A stretch of DNA of 7,274 nt, taken from assembly GCA_046765795.1 (NCBI GenBank), contig JBKPRH010000018.1, positions 1 to 7,274 of the forward strand, in the 5' to 3' direction. Below the pieces are notes generated by a model. That model was not told the DNA's origin and ran no database searches. It worked only from the letters and a program-made list of their open reading frames with translations. This stretch comes from Gp6-AA40 sp046765795 (lineage in GTDB: Bacteria; Acidobacteriota; Vicinamibacteria; Vicinamibacterales; UBA2999). Both the position numbers and the translations under genes were made by a program. Positions 1 to 5,810 of this stretch are shown in pieces (position 1 is the stretch's first letter; every line of letters starts with the position of its first letter).

Positions 1-83
1 GTGGCGAGATATCGGTAGAGTATCGTCAGCGCGAACGCGCAACACGCCACCCAAAAGGTCGGAGTCGGCTTGAGCCGGCCCAC
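1..83 (-). CDS. Possible membrane protein, N-terminal fragment (runs off left edge)
   Basis: A minus-strand frame stays open from just after the Nudix stop to the window edge. From the GTG at 83 it reads VGRLKPTPTFWVACCAFALT and then ILYRYLA. A short basic and polar start is followed by one hydrophobic stretch of about 15 residues, which would suit a membrane anchor. A GTG at 119, four bases after the Nudix stop, would add 12 residues, but those codons lie in a palindromic repeat, so I prefer 83. An AAGGG lies about 10 nt upstream of 83. I do not recognise the family. Support is an open frame, plausible composition and co-direction with the Nudix gene. It could also be a chance frame. Confidence 0.3.
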   Translation of the reverse strand, partial: MGRLKPTPTFWVACCAFALTILYRYLA

Positions 84-92
84 TCGCGCGAA

Positions 93-117
93 CCCTTCGA
101 CGTCGCTCAGGGCGAGC
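93..117. repeat. Short palindromic intergenic repeat
   Basis: Positions 93-112 read CCCTTCGACGTCGCTCAGGG. CCCT (93-96) pairs with AGGG (109-112), and a perfect 8-bp palindrome CGACGTCG sits inside at 98-105. The flank continues as CGAGC. The core resembles a dispersed palindrome that I recall between genes in many GC-rich environmental genomes. The copy lies right after the Nudix stop codon. The dispersed nature is from memory; only this one copy is visible here. Confidence 0.45.
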
Positions 118-123
118 ACCCGG

Positions 124-594
124 TCAGCGTGTTGGTGATTCGAGATGGTCGCCGAACTCCTGCGCGAGACGCGCGTACATCGGCTTGCGGAAACTGGTGA
201 CACCGTCGATCACCCGGCCGAACGGCATCCATCGCCAACCGCGTGATTCGCGCGTGCGCGTCCCGGCCCGTTGCTGATCGCCAACGAAGCGAAACAAAAA
301 CCAGTACAACACCTGCCCGCGACCGGTCTTCTTGCTGCGCGCGTCCAGCGGCAGTTCGTAGACGAGCAGCTCGGGGCAGGCCTTCACGAACTCGAGGTCG
401 GCTTTCTCGACGCCGGTCTCTTCGGTGATTTCTCGATACGCGCCGTCCAACGGGTCTTCGTCGTCCTCGAGGCCGCCTTGCGGCATCTGCCATGCGCCGG
501 CGATGTCGGTGCGCTCGATGACGAGCACGTGACCCTGGTCATTGATGATCACGGCGCCGGCGCCGGCACGAAAATACTGTGCGGGTTTTCCCAC
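124..594 (-). CDS. Nudix hydrolase, RppH / dinucleoside polyphosphate hydrolase type
   Basis: This is a 156-residue cytosolic Nudix pyrophosphohydrolase. The Nudix box is complete at residues 40-62: G40, five residues, E46, seven residues, then REITEETGV, so the Mg-binding glutamates E55, E58 and E59 are present. The sequence WQMPQGG before the box, the KPAQYFRAG start and a GQVLYWFLFRF strand (93-103) are typical of the RppH/IalA branch, which removes pyrophosphate from 5'-triphosphate RNA or cleaves diadenosine polyphosphates. Length matches the family. The start is GTG at 594; an in-frame stop four codons upstream limits alternatives, and no clear ribosome site is seen. It lies 52 nt after the DUF4159 gene on the same strand and may be read through from that operon. 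RNA versus nucleotide substrate cannot be decided from sequence. Confidence 0.9.
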   Translation of the reverse strand: MGKPAQYFRAGAGAVIINDQGHVLVIERTDIAGAWQMPQGGLEDDEDPLDGAYREITEETGVEKADLEFVKACPELLVYELPLDARSKKTGRGQVLYWFLFRFVGDQQRAGTRTRESRGWRWMPFGRVIDGVTSFRKPMYARLAQEFGDHLESPTR

Positions 595-646
595 GGATCG
601 ATGTTAGTGCAAGGCGGGTCTCAAGACGCGCCTCTCCGACGTGGTG

Positions 647-1450
647 TCAGTGCGTCAGCGCGTACAGCATGACGTTGATGCCGAACGCATATCCCGGCAC
701 GCCGAATCGATAGAAGAACGTCGGGTCGTCGCCCTCGCGTTCCCAGGAGTCGCCGATGTCGGTGTTGTGCGTCATCAGCACCATCACGCGTCCGGTCTTG
801 TCCGAGATGATGCGCGCGTGCGGCGTCGCGCTATCGGCACCTTGCTCCGACGTGTCGCCACCCGAGCGCATGAAATACCCGATGTTGGGAATCTGCGGCA
901 CTTCGCGAACGATGAACTGCGTGGTCAGCATCGGGTGCGACAGTGGCAGATCGACGATCGGGTACTCGGAGGGCGGCAGTACTTTGCGGATCTGCGTCAG
1001 CCACTGCTCCCACTGATACGAGCCCCAGAAGTCATCGGCCCAGAGGAAACCGCCCTTCAATACGAACTCGCGCAGTCGTTCCGCGTCTTTGTCACTGAAT
1101 CCGGCGCTGCCCGGCGCGGACATCAACACAAACGGACACTGAAACAGGGCATCGTCGGTCGGACGGACGAGCAGGGGATTTGGCTGCGCGGTGGTGAAGC
1201 TGACGTCGGTGTGCGTCAGCTCCGACAGCCGGGTCGACATATTGATATCGGCACGCGGAAAGTCAGTACGCCAGCTGCCGCCCGTGCCGGCCGGTGACGG
1301 TTCGTACACGAGTCGGCAGAAATGCCAGCGGCCGTCGAAGTCCGCTGGCCGGGCCAGGCGCACGCCGAAGAGACCGCGGCGGAACTGCGCGTCCGCGGTT
1401 GCGGCGAGCCCGAATGCAAGGGCGACGAAGAACGCCGCGCGCCATCGCAT
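647..1450 (-). CDS. Secreted DUF4159 domain protein
   Basis: 267 residues. Residues 1-22 form a signal peptide: basic MRWR, a hydrophobic core, and a likely cut after ADA before Q22 or nearby. The rest matches DUF4159, a family of unknown biochemical role common in Acidobacteria and Planctomycetes. Signature segments are RLVYE (46-50), the W-R-TDFP-ADIN block (60-70), RLSELT (74-79), FVLMSAPG (107-114), LREFVLKGGFLWADD (126-140) and the C-terminal block from RVMVLMTHNTDIGDSWE (221-237) to YAFGINVMLYALTH (254-267). Length is normal for the single-domain form. The ATG lies 2 nt after the upstream CMD gene's stop, which suggests translational coupling, and no separate ribosome site is evident. 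The fold is thought to be flavodoxin or GATase-like, but no function is established. Family assignment is firm and function is unknown. Confidence 0.88.
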   Translation of the reverse strand: MRWRAAFFVALAFGLAATADAQFRRGLFGVRLARPADFDGRWHFCRLVYEPSPAGTGGSWRTDFPRADINMSTRLSELTHTDVSFTTAQPNPLLVRPTDDALFQCPFVLMSAPGSAGFSDKDAERLREFVLKGGFLWADDFWGSYQWEQWLTQIRKVLPPSEYPIVDLPLSHPMLTTQFIVREVPQIPNIGYFMRSGGDTSEQGADSATPHARIISDKTGRVMVLMTHNTDIGDSWEREGDDPTFFYRFGVPGYAFGINVMLYALTH

Positions 1451-1452
1451 CG

Positions 1453-2133
1453 TCAGGGCAGCGGCTTCAGCTCCGGCTGCACACCGTCTGGCAGCGGGTA
1501 CTTGTCGGTGTTGAGCAACATCGAGACGACCTGATAGTACCCACTGACACCGATCAGATCGACGACCCCGCGCTCACCGAACTTCGCCTTCGTTGCCTCG
1601 AACGTCTTGTCGCTGACCTGCTTCGTCGTCAGCAGCTCGGACACGAAGTTGTAGACCGTCTCCTCGTCGGCATCCATGCCTGTTGGACGCTTCCCGGTGG
1701 CGATGGCCTGGATGATGGACTCATTCAGCCCGTTATTCGCAGCCGCGCGACGATGGGCGTACCACTCGTAGTGGGATGTCCAGTGGCGAGCGGTAATGAT
1801 GATGGCCAGTTCGTTCAGCTTCGGCGGCATCGATGAGTGGAAGCGCATCGACGCGCCGAACTGCTGCGCCAGGTCGCCCATCTCGGGACTGCGCAACAAC
1901 ACGTTGAACGGTCCGGCCGCGCCGCGGCGCTCGCCGGAGATCAGGTTCTCGAACATCTTCTTCTGCGCCGGATTCATCGACTGGTAGGTGAGCGGCGCGA
2001 AGCGGTTGCCGATGAGTTTGACGCTGTTGGGATCTGGAGGTTTGGCACCGGGGCCAGGATTTTGTGCGGTCACGACGCCAATCGTACTAATGATGCCGAC
2101 GAGCATGCTCCAGAAGACGATGGTGCGAGGCAT
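1453..2133 (-). CDS. Secreted carboxymuconolactone decarboxylase (CMD)-family protein
   Basis: 226 residues from the ATG at 2133. That start is chosen over an in-frame TTG at 2145 because a GGAG lies 6 nt before the ATG and the TTG overlaps that GGAG. Residues 1-23 are a signal peptide with a cut near VTA|Q24, followed by a Pro/Gly-rich linker. The CMD-like helical core spans about 45-210. It includes PFNVLLRSPEM (75-85), the LNELAIIITARHW block (106-118) and HYEWYAHRRAA (121-131). AhpD-type peroxidases carry a CxxC pair in the last helix; this protein has no cysteine at all, with H121, E123 and H127 there instead. It is therefore unlikely to be a thiol peroxidase. Decarboxylase activity is not implied. 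It lies between the PAL-like and DUF4159 genes, both also exported. Confidence 0.85.
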   Translation of the reverse strand: MPRTIVFWSMLVGIISTIGVVTAQNPGPGAKPPDPNSVKLIGNRFAPLTYQSMNPAQKKMFENLISGERRGAAGPFNVLLRSPEMGDLAQQFGASMRFHSSMPPKLNELAIIITARHWTSHYEWYAHRRAAANNGLNESIIQAIATGKRPTGMDADEETVYNFVSELLTTKQVSDKTFEATKAKFGERGVVDLIGVSGYYQVVSMLLNTDKYPLPDGVQPELKPLP

Positions 2134-2139
2134 GTCAGT

Positions 2140-2143
2140 CTCC
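2140..2143 (-). promoter_or_regulatory. Ribosome binding site of the CMD-family gene
   Basis: The minus strand reads GGAG, six bases, then ATG at 2133. This fixes the start of the CMD gene at 2133. The GGAG also falls inside the first unit of the heptamer repeat. Confidence 0.7.
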
Positions 2144-2208
2144 AATCAACAATCACAAACCGATAATCACCAACGAATCGACAATCACCAATCAAGAATC
2201 GCCAATTG
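2142..2208. repeat. Degenerate heptanucleotide tandem repeat filling an intergenic gap
   Basis: On the plus strand the units are CCAATCA, ACAATCA, CAAACCG, ATAATCA, then a 4-nt slip CCAA, then CGAATCG, ACAATCA, CCAATCA, AGAATCG, CCAATTG. The consensus is nnAATCA, or TGATTnn on minus. Nine units in two phased blocks (2142-2169 and 2174-2208) take up nearly the whole 76-nt space between the PAL-like stop (2210) and the CMD start (2133). The low GC contrasts with the surrounding GC-rich sequence. On the transcribed strand the spacer is U/G-rich and unlikely to form strong structure. Confidence 0.75.
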
Positions 2209-2209
2209 T

Positions 2210-3229
2210 CTATTTCTTGACATGCCGTTCGAGCATGCGGCGGCGCACCACCGCGCCATACACATTGCCCTGCGCATCGACGCCGATGCCTTCGGCGCCC
2301 GAGTGATCGGCCACCGTCGATTCCATGTCCTCGATGAACGTCGTCACGACGCCGGTCTTCGCACTGCCGATGCGAATGCCCTTCTTGATTCCCGGCAGTT
2401 CATGCGCGCCGGTGTCGGGACCGGATTCGGAATCGGTGACGTAGATGGTGTCGTCACGGGTGATCGAAATGCCGCTCGGACGTCCGAACTGCCGCCACTC
2501 GGCGAGCCACTTCCCCTCTTGATCGAAGATCTGGATGCGATTGTTCTCGCGATCGCCGACGAAGACGCGGCCCTGTGAATCGAGCGCGATGGTGTGCGGT
2601 TCACTGATCTGGCCCGGGCCGGATCCCTTCGTGCCCCATTCCTTGATGTACTTGCCGTCCTTGGTCAGCTTCACCACACGATTGTTTTTGCCGTTGCGAT
2701 GGCTGTCGGTCACGAAGATCGTTCCGTCGTTGGCGACGACGACGTCCGTGGGCTGATCGAAGAGATCGGCGCCCGATCCGCTCACGCCGGCCTTGCCAAG
2801 CGTCATCAGCACCTTGCCGTCGGGATTGAACTTGAAGACCTGGTGTCCCTTGGCGTTCTCGCCGCGGGCGTCGGTCACCCAGAGGTTGCCGTCGCGATCG
2901 ACGGTGGCGCCATGCGGGAACACGAACATGCCCGAGCCCCACTCCTTGAGCAGCTTGCCGCTCTTGTCGTACTTGAGAATCGGATCTTCCTTGCGGCCGG
3001 CGCACGAGTTCTCGAAGCAGCGATGGATGACGTAGATTGTGCCGTCGGGCGCCGGCTCAACGGCAGTGACTGCCGCCCATACGACGCCAGGCGGGAGTTG
3101 TCCCCAATCGCGTGTCGTGCGATACGGTTGCGGCAAATCGTTGCGCACCGTGCTCTGTGTCTGAGCCGAAGAAGACTGTGTGACGAACGCCGCAGCGACG
3201 AGCGCCAGCGTCACTATCGGTTTCAGCAT
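2210..3229 (-). CDS. Secreted NHL-repeat beta-propeller, peptidyl-alpha-hydroxyglycine alpha-amidating lyase (PAL)-like
   Basis: 339 residues from the ATG at 3229, chosen because GGAGG lies 5 nt upstream and a signal peptide begins there (residues 1-22, cut near SSA|Q23). The frame is open 46 codons further, but that part crosses an intergenic repeat. The mature part is a six-bladed propeller of NHL repeats: FPHGATVDRDGNLWVTD (104-120), QPTDVVVANDGTIFVTD (159-175), EPHTIALDSQGRVFVGD (210-226), PSGISITRDDTIYVTD (251-266). The order and wording closely follow the PAL domain of peptide-amidating enzymes, including HQVFKF (129-134) and DRENNRIQIF (226-235). H106 and H212 align with two of the zinc histidines, and R70 and R227 with substrate-binding arginines. 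The catalytic tyrosine region reads TDSHRNG, with no tyrosine. C71 and C76 could form a disulfide. Lyase activity is doubtful; the propeller fold is firm. Confidence 0.85.
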   Translation of the reverse strand: MLKPIVTLALVAAAFVTQSSSAQTQSTVRNDLPQPYRTTRDWGQLPPGVVWAAVTAVEPAPDGTIYVIHRCFENSCAGRKEDPILKYDKSGKLLKEWGSGMFVFPHGATVDRDGNLWVTDARGENAKGHQVFKFNPDGKVLMTLGKAGVSGSGADLFDQPTDVVVANDGTIFVTDSHRNGKNNRVVKLTKDGKYIKEWGTKGSGPGQISEPHTIALDSQGRVFVGDRENNRIQIFDQEGKWLAEWRQFGRPSGISITRDDTIYVTDSESGPDTGAHELPGIKKGIRIGSAKTGVVTTFIEDMESTVADHSGAEGIGVDAQGNVYGAVVRRRMLERHVKK

Positions 3230-3234
3230 CCTGA

Positions 3235-3239
3235 CCTCC
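3235..3239 (-). promoter_or_regulatory. Ribosome binding site of the PAL-like gene
   Basis: The minus strand reads GGAGG, five bases, then ATG at 3229. It is a strong site and decides the start, placing it exactly at the signal peptide. Confidence 0.8.
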
Positions 3240-3264
3240 GGCTTGGCGTCGTTGTCTCGGCGAG

Positions 3265-3298
3265 GGCGGCTTGTCCGCCGTAGCCTTGGCGAAGGCGG
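3265..3298. repeat. Double-hairpin intergenic repeat
   Basis: Two adjacent stem-loops: GGCGG (3265-3269) with CCGCC (3275-3279) around CTTGT, and GCCTT (3283-3287) with AAGGC (3292-3296) around GGCG. CCGCC can instead pair with GGCGG at 3294-3298, giving a longer alternative stem over the second hairpin. On minus one frame reads LRQGYGGQA, a translated signature I recall from a dispersed repeat in several environmental bacterial genomes. No poly-T run follows either stem, so an intrinsic terminator is unlikely. It sits in the upstream region of both divergent genes. Confidence 0.6.
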
Positions 3299-3318
3299 AG
3301 TGTAACGCGTTTTACACT
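3299..3318. promoter_or_regulatory. Inverted repeat AGTGTAA-N6-TTACACT, candidate operator
   Basis: A perfect 7-bp inverted repeat with a 6-bp spacer (AGTGTAA 3299-3305, TTACACT 3312-3318). It ends 6 bp before the GTG start of the DNA ligase and lies 70 bp upstream of the PAL-like start. Half-site size and spacing suit a dimeric repressor or activator. It could also be the outer edge of the neighbouring repeat element. No promoter boxes could be assigned with confidence. Confidence 0.4.
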
Positions 3319-3324
3319 TGAGCG

Positions 3325-4395
3325 GTGTCCTTTCCGATTGAGCCACCCATCGAGCCGATGCTGGCAAAGCTGTCCGAGGAGCTGCCGCCCGGCGGCGCGT
3401 TTCTCTACGAGCCGAAATGGGACGGCTTTCGCGCCATCGTGTTCCGCGGGCGCGGGGAGGTCTACATCCAGAGCCGCGACCTGCGTCCGCTCGATCGCTA
3501 TTTTCCCGAGCTGCATGACGCGCTACTGGTGCATCTTCCCGACGACTGCGTGATCGATGGCGAGATCGTCATCGCCACACCACGCGGCCTCGACTTCGAG
3601 GCGCTGCAGATGCGTCTGCATCCCGCAGCGTCACGCGTCGCGAAGCTGGCGCGTGAGACGCCCACGTCATTCGTCGCGTTCGACATCCTCGCTGCGGACG
3701 GAAACGACATTCGTGAGATCGGTCAGAGCGAGCGGCGTCAGATACTCGAGCGCGTGTTGGCTGGCGCCAAGCCGCCGGTGCATCTGACGCCGGTGACGCG
3801 CGATCGCGATCTCGCGACGGAATGGCTGGCACGATTCGAAGGCGCCGGCCTCGACGGTGTGATCGCGAAGCCGATGAGCGCCACCTATCAACCGGGGAAG
3901 CGCGCGATGCTCAAGATCAAGCACGCGCGTACGGCGGATTGTGTCGTCGCTGGATTCCGCTGGCATAAGAACGGGAAAGATGAGCTCGTCGGCTCGCTCT
4001 TGCTCGGCCTCTTCGATGATCGTGGACGGCTGCACCACGTCGGCGTGACGTCAGCGTTCACGATGGCGCGTCGCCGTGAGCTCGCGGCGGAACTCGAGCC
4101 GCTTCGAGCCAATGCGCTCGAGAAACATCCGTGGCGTGAGTGGGCCGATGCGTACGACGGCACGCGCATGCCGGGAGGTCAAAGCCGCTGGAGCGCCGGC
4201 AAGGATCTGTCATGGGAGCCGGTGCGCGTCGAGCGTGTGTGCGAAGTGAAGTACGACCACATGCAAGGCGATCGCTTTCGGCACGCCGCGGTGTTCGAAC
4301 GATGGCGACCCGACAAGCCGCCTCAGGACTGCCGCTACGATCAACTCGAGGTCACGACTCCGTACGAGCTCGAGAAGGTCTTCGGCGCGCTCTAG
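3325..4395 (+). CDS. ligC: ATP-dependent DNA ligase, LigC type
   Basis: 356 residues, about the size of mycobacterial LigC, with only the nucleotidyltransferase and OB domains. It seals nicks by forming an enzyme-AMP and then a DNA-adenylate. Motif I is EPKWDGFR (29-36) with K31 as the adenylated lysine; VIDGE (76-80) includes the ribose-contact glutamate; motif III is FVAFDIL (116-122); motif IV LDGVIAK (176-182); motif V LKIKH (196-200). The OB part runs from about 203 with LVGSLLLGLF (221-230), and a motif VI-like RFRHAAVFERWRPDKPP lies at 317-333. The start is GTG at 3325, giving the usual PIEPMLAK opening; ATG at 3358 is a less likely alternative, and neither has a clear ribosome site. 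Its 3' end overlaps the convergent polymerase gene by 44 bp. It has no polymerase or nuclease domain, so it is not a full LigD. Confidence 0.92.
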   Translation: MSFPIEPPIEPMLAKLSEELPPGGAFLYEPKWDGFRAIVFRGRGEVYIQSRDLRPLDRYFPELHDALLVHLPDDCVIDGEIVIATPRGLDFEALQMRLHPAASRVAKLARETPTSFVAFDILAADGNDIREIGQSERRQILERVLAGAKPPVHLTPVTRDRDLATEWLARFEGAGLDGVIAKPMSATYQPGKRAMLKIKHARTADCVVAGFRWHKNGKDELVGSLLLGLFDDRGRLHHVGVTSAFTMARRRELAAELEPLRANALEKHPWREWADAYDGTRMPGGQSRWSAGKDLSWEPVRVERVCEVKYDHMQGDRFRHAAVFERWRPDKPPQDCRYDQLEVTTPYELEKVFGAL

Positions 4396-5686
4396 TACCA
4401 CCCTTGGCCGTCCACGCGGCGATTTCCTCCGCCGTCCAGCCGCCAGGTTCTTCGTTGGGATCCAGCGCTTCCTGCGCGGGCCGCAGATTCTCCGGCACGT
4501 GCTGCAGATTTATCCGGATGCGCGTCCACGTGTGAAAGCGCCCGCGCATTGCGTCCACGAGAATGTCGGCGGGCTGCAGGTGCGACGCCGCTTCCGGATG
4601 ACGTTCGCGCCATCGTTCGAGACCTGCCAGCGCATCGTCTTTCTTTTCAGCGCGGCCGATCTCGATCAGCGGGTGCTTCGGTACACGTCGTTTCGACGGT
4701 TGGACGCGCGCCGGCTCGTCGGGTTGCTTCTTGTAATGGGGCGGCCATGGCGCGTCGCCAAGGCCTTCCTTCTCGTGACGAGCCGCGAGTTCGAGCAGGG
4801 CGAGCAGTGATGCGGGGTGCTGATCGATTGCGGCATGACGATCGCCCACCGACGCGAATCGCGCCGGCATGGTCGCCAGTGTGAAATCACCCGGCTCGCA
4901 GGCGTCGATTTCGTCCCAGGCCAACGGAGCGGACACGCGGGCATCGGGCTTGGGCCTCACCGAATACGCGGCGGCGACGGTCCGATCCTTTGCGTTCTGG
5001 TTGTAATCGAGAAAGACGCCGTGCCGTTCTTCCTTCCACCATTTGCTGGTGGCCAGGTCGGGCGCGCGCCGCTCGACCTCGCGTGCAAAGGCGAGCGCCG
5101 CGCGTCGTACTTCAGTGAAGGTCCATCGACGCTCGATGCGGACGTTGATGTGAATGCCACGCGACCCGGAGGTCTTCGGCCATCCGACGAGCCCGAGATC
5201 GGCCAAGGTCGCGCGGACGACGCCGGCGACGGTTCGAATCTGCTGCCACTCGACACCGGGCACAGGGTCCAGATCAATTCGCAGTTCGTCGGGATGATCG
5301 AGGTCATCGGCGCGCACCGGATGGGGATGCAGTTCCAGGCACGCCAGGTTGGCCATCCAGACGAGCGCCGCAGCATCTCGTGGGACCACTTCCTCGGCGG
5401 TGCGGCCGGACGGGAACTTCAGCGCGACGACGTCTATCCAATCGGGTCGCGACTCCGGTGCCCGCTTCTGGTAGAAGAACTCCCCATCAATTCCATTCGG
5501 ATACCGTACGAGCACATTCGGCCGGTCTCCTGCCGCGCGCACCGCGCCAGGGCCGACCGCGAGGTAGTACTGCGCGACATCGAGCTTCGTATAGCCGGCC
5601 TGCGGAAAAAGTACCTTGCGCGGGTTGGAGATCGGGACTTCACGGCCATCGACCGTCAGCACTGCATGTTCGACTCGGCTCGGCAC
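4352..5686 (-). CDS. Stand-alone LigD-type primase-polymerase (PolDom) with C-terminal extension
   Basis: About 444 residues from a GTG at 5686. The fold is an archaeo-eukaryotic primase-polymerase, which fills gaps with a preference for ribonucleotides in bacterial end joining and excision repair. Landmarks: ISNPRKVLFP (19-28), a YPNGIDGEFFYQKRAP segment (62-77), WMANLACLELHPHPVR (110-125), LRIDLDP (135-141) with metal-binding D138 and D140, KTSGSRGIHINV (171-182) with H179, and VFLDYNQN (224-231) with D227 as third metal ligand, then YSVRPKPDARVSAPL (241-255). A further 145 residues follow the polymerase domain, ending in a conserved-looking block (WRERHPEAA, LQPADILVDAMRGRFHTWTR, then INLQHVPENLRP). 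The start is uncertain: GTG at 5662 is possible, while the open frame reaching 5962 runs antisense into the KaiC-like gene and is unlikely. Ligase and nuclease domains are absent; the separate LigC-type ligase is next door. Confidence 0.9.
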   Translation of the reverse strand: MPSRVEHAVLTVDGREVPISNPRKVLFPQAGYTKLDVAQYYLAVGPGAVRAAGDRPNVLVRYPNGIDGEFFYQKRAPESRPDWIDVVALKFPSGRTAEEVVPRDAAALVWMANLACLELHPHPVRADDLDHPDELRIDLDPVPGVEWQQIRTVAGVVRATLADLGLVGWPKTSGSRGIHINVRIERRWTFTEVRRAALAFAREVERRAPDLATSKWWKEERHGVFLDYNQNAKDRTVAAAYSVRPKPDARVSAPLAWDEIDACEPGDFTLATMPARFASVGDRHAAIDQHPASLLALLELAARHEKEGLGDAPWPPHYKKQPDEPARVQPSKRRVPKHPLIEIGRAEKKDDALAGLERWRERHPEAASHLQPADILVDAMRGRFHTWTRIRINLQHVPENLRPAQEALDPNEEPGGWTAEEIAAWTAKGGTRARRRPSRARTES

Positions 5687-5810
5687 CTCTCCATTGTGGC
5701 TTGGGACACGAACTCGGCTCCAATTTTGCTGAGGCGGCTGAAAGCCTCGTACGCGACCGGTGTGCCTGCTGCCGTGGTTCGCGTGCTGTGTGAAATGGAG
5801 GAGCAGACCG
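5687..5810. other. Divergent intergenic region between polymerase and KaiC-like gene
   Basis: This 124-nt gap must hold the promoters for both divergent genes if the polymerase starts at 5686. I see no convincing -35/-10 pair. A weak stem GAGGC (5731-5735) with GCCTC (5744-5748) is present but short. Confidence 0.4.
5797..5803 (+). promoter_or_regulatory. Ribosome binding site of the KaiC-like gene
   Basis: GGAGGAG followed by seven bases and ATG at 5811. It is a strong site and decides the start. Confidence 0.85.

Noticed and set aside
641..1297. 218-codon plus-strand frame opposite DUF4159
   Set aside because: The minus strand carries the well-conserved DUF4159 protein; the plus frame is Arg-rich with no domain.
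2594..3283. 229-codon plus-strand frame opposite the PAL-like gene
   Set aside because: It is a shadow of the propeller gene, and its end runs into the intergenic repeat.
3265..3298. Intrinsic terminator
   Set aside because: The stems are not followed by a T-run on either strand, and no gene ends into it.
3230..3367. 46-residue upstream extension of the PAL-like protein
   Set aside because: It would translate the hairpin repeat and overlap the ligase start; the ATG at 3229 has GGAGG and begins a signal peptide.
3325..5686. Canonical LigD/Ku end-joining operon
   Set aside because: Polymerase and ligase are separate convergent genes, and no Ku or nuclease domain is present in the window.
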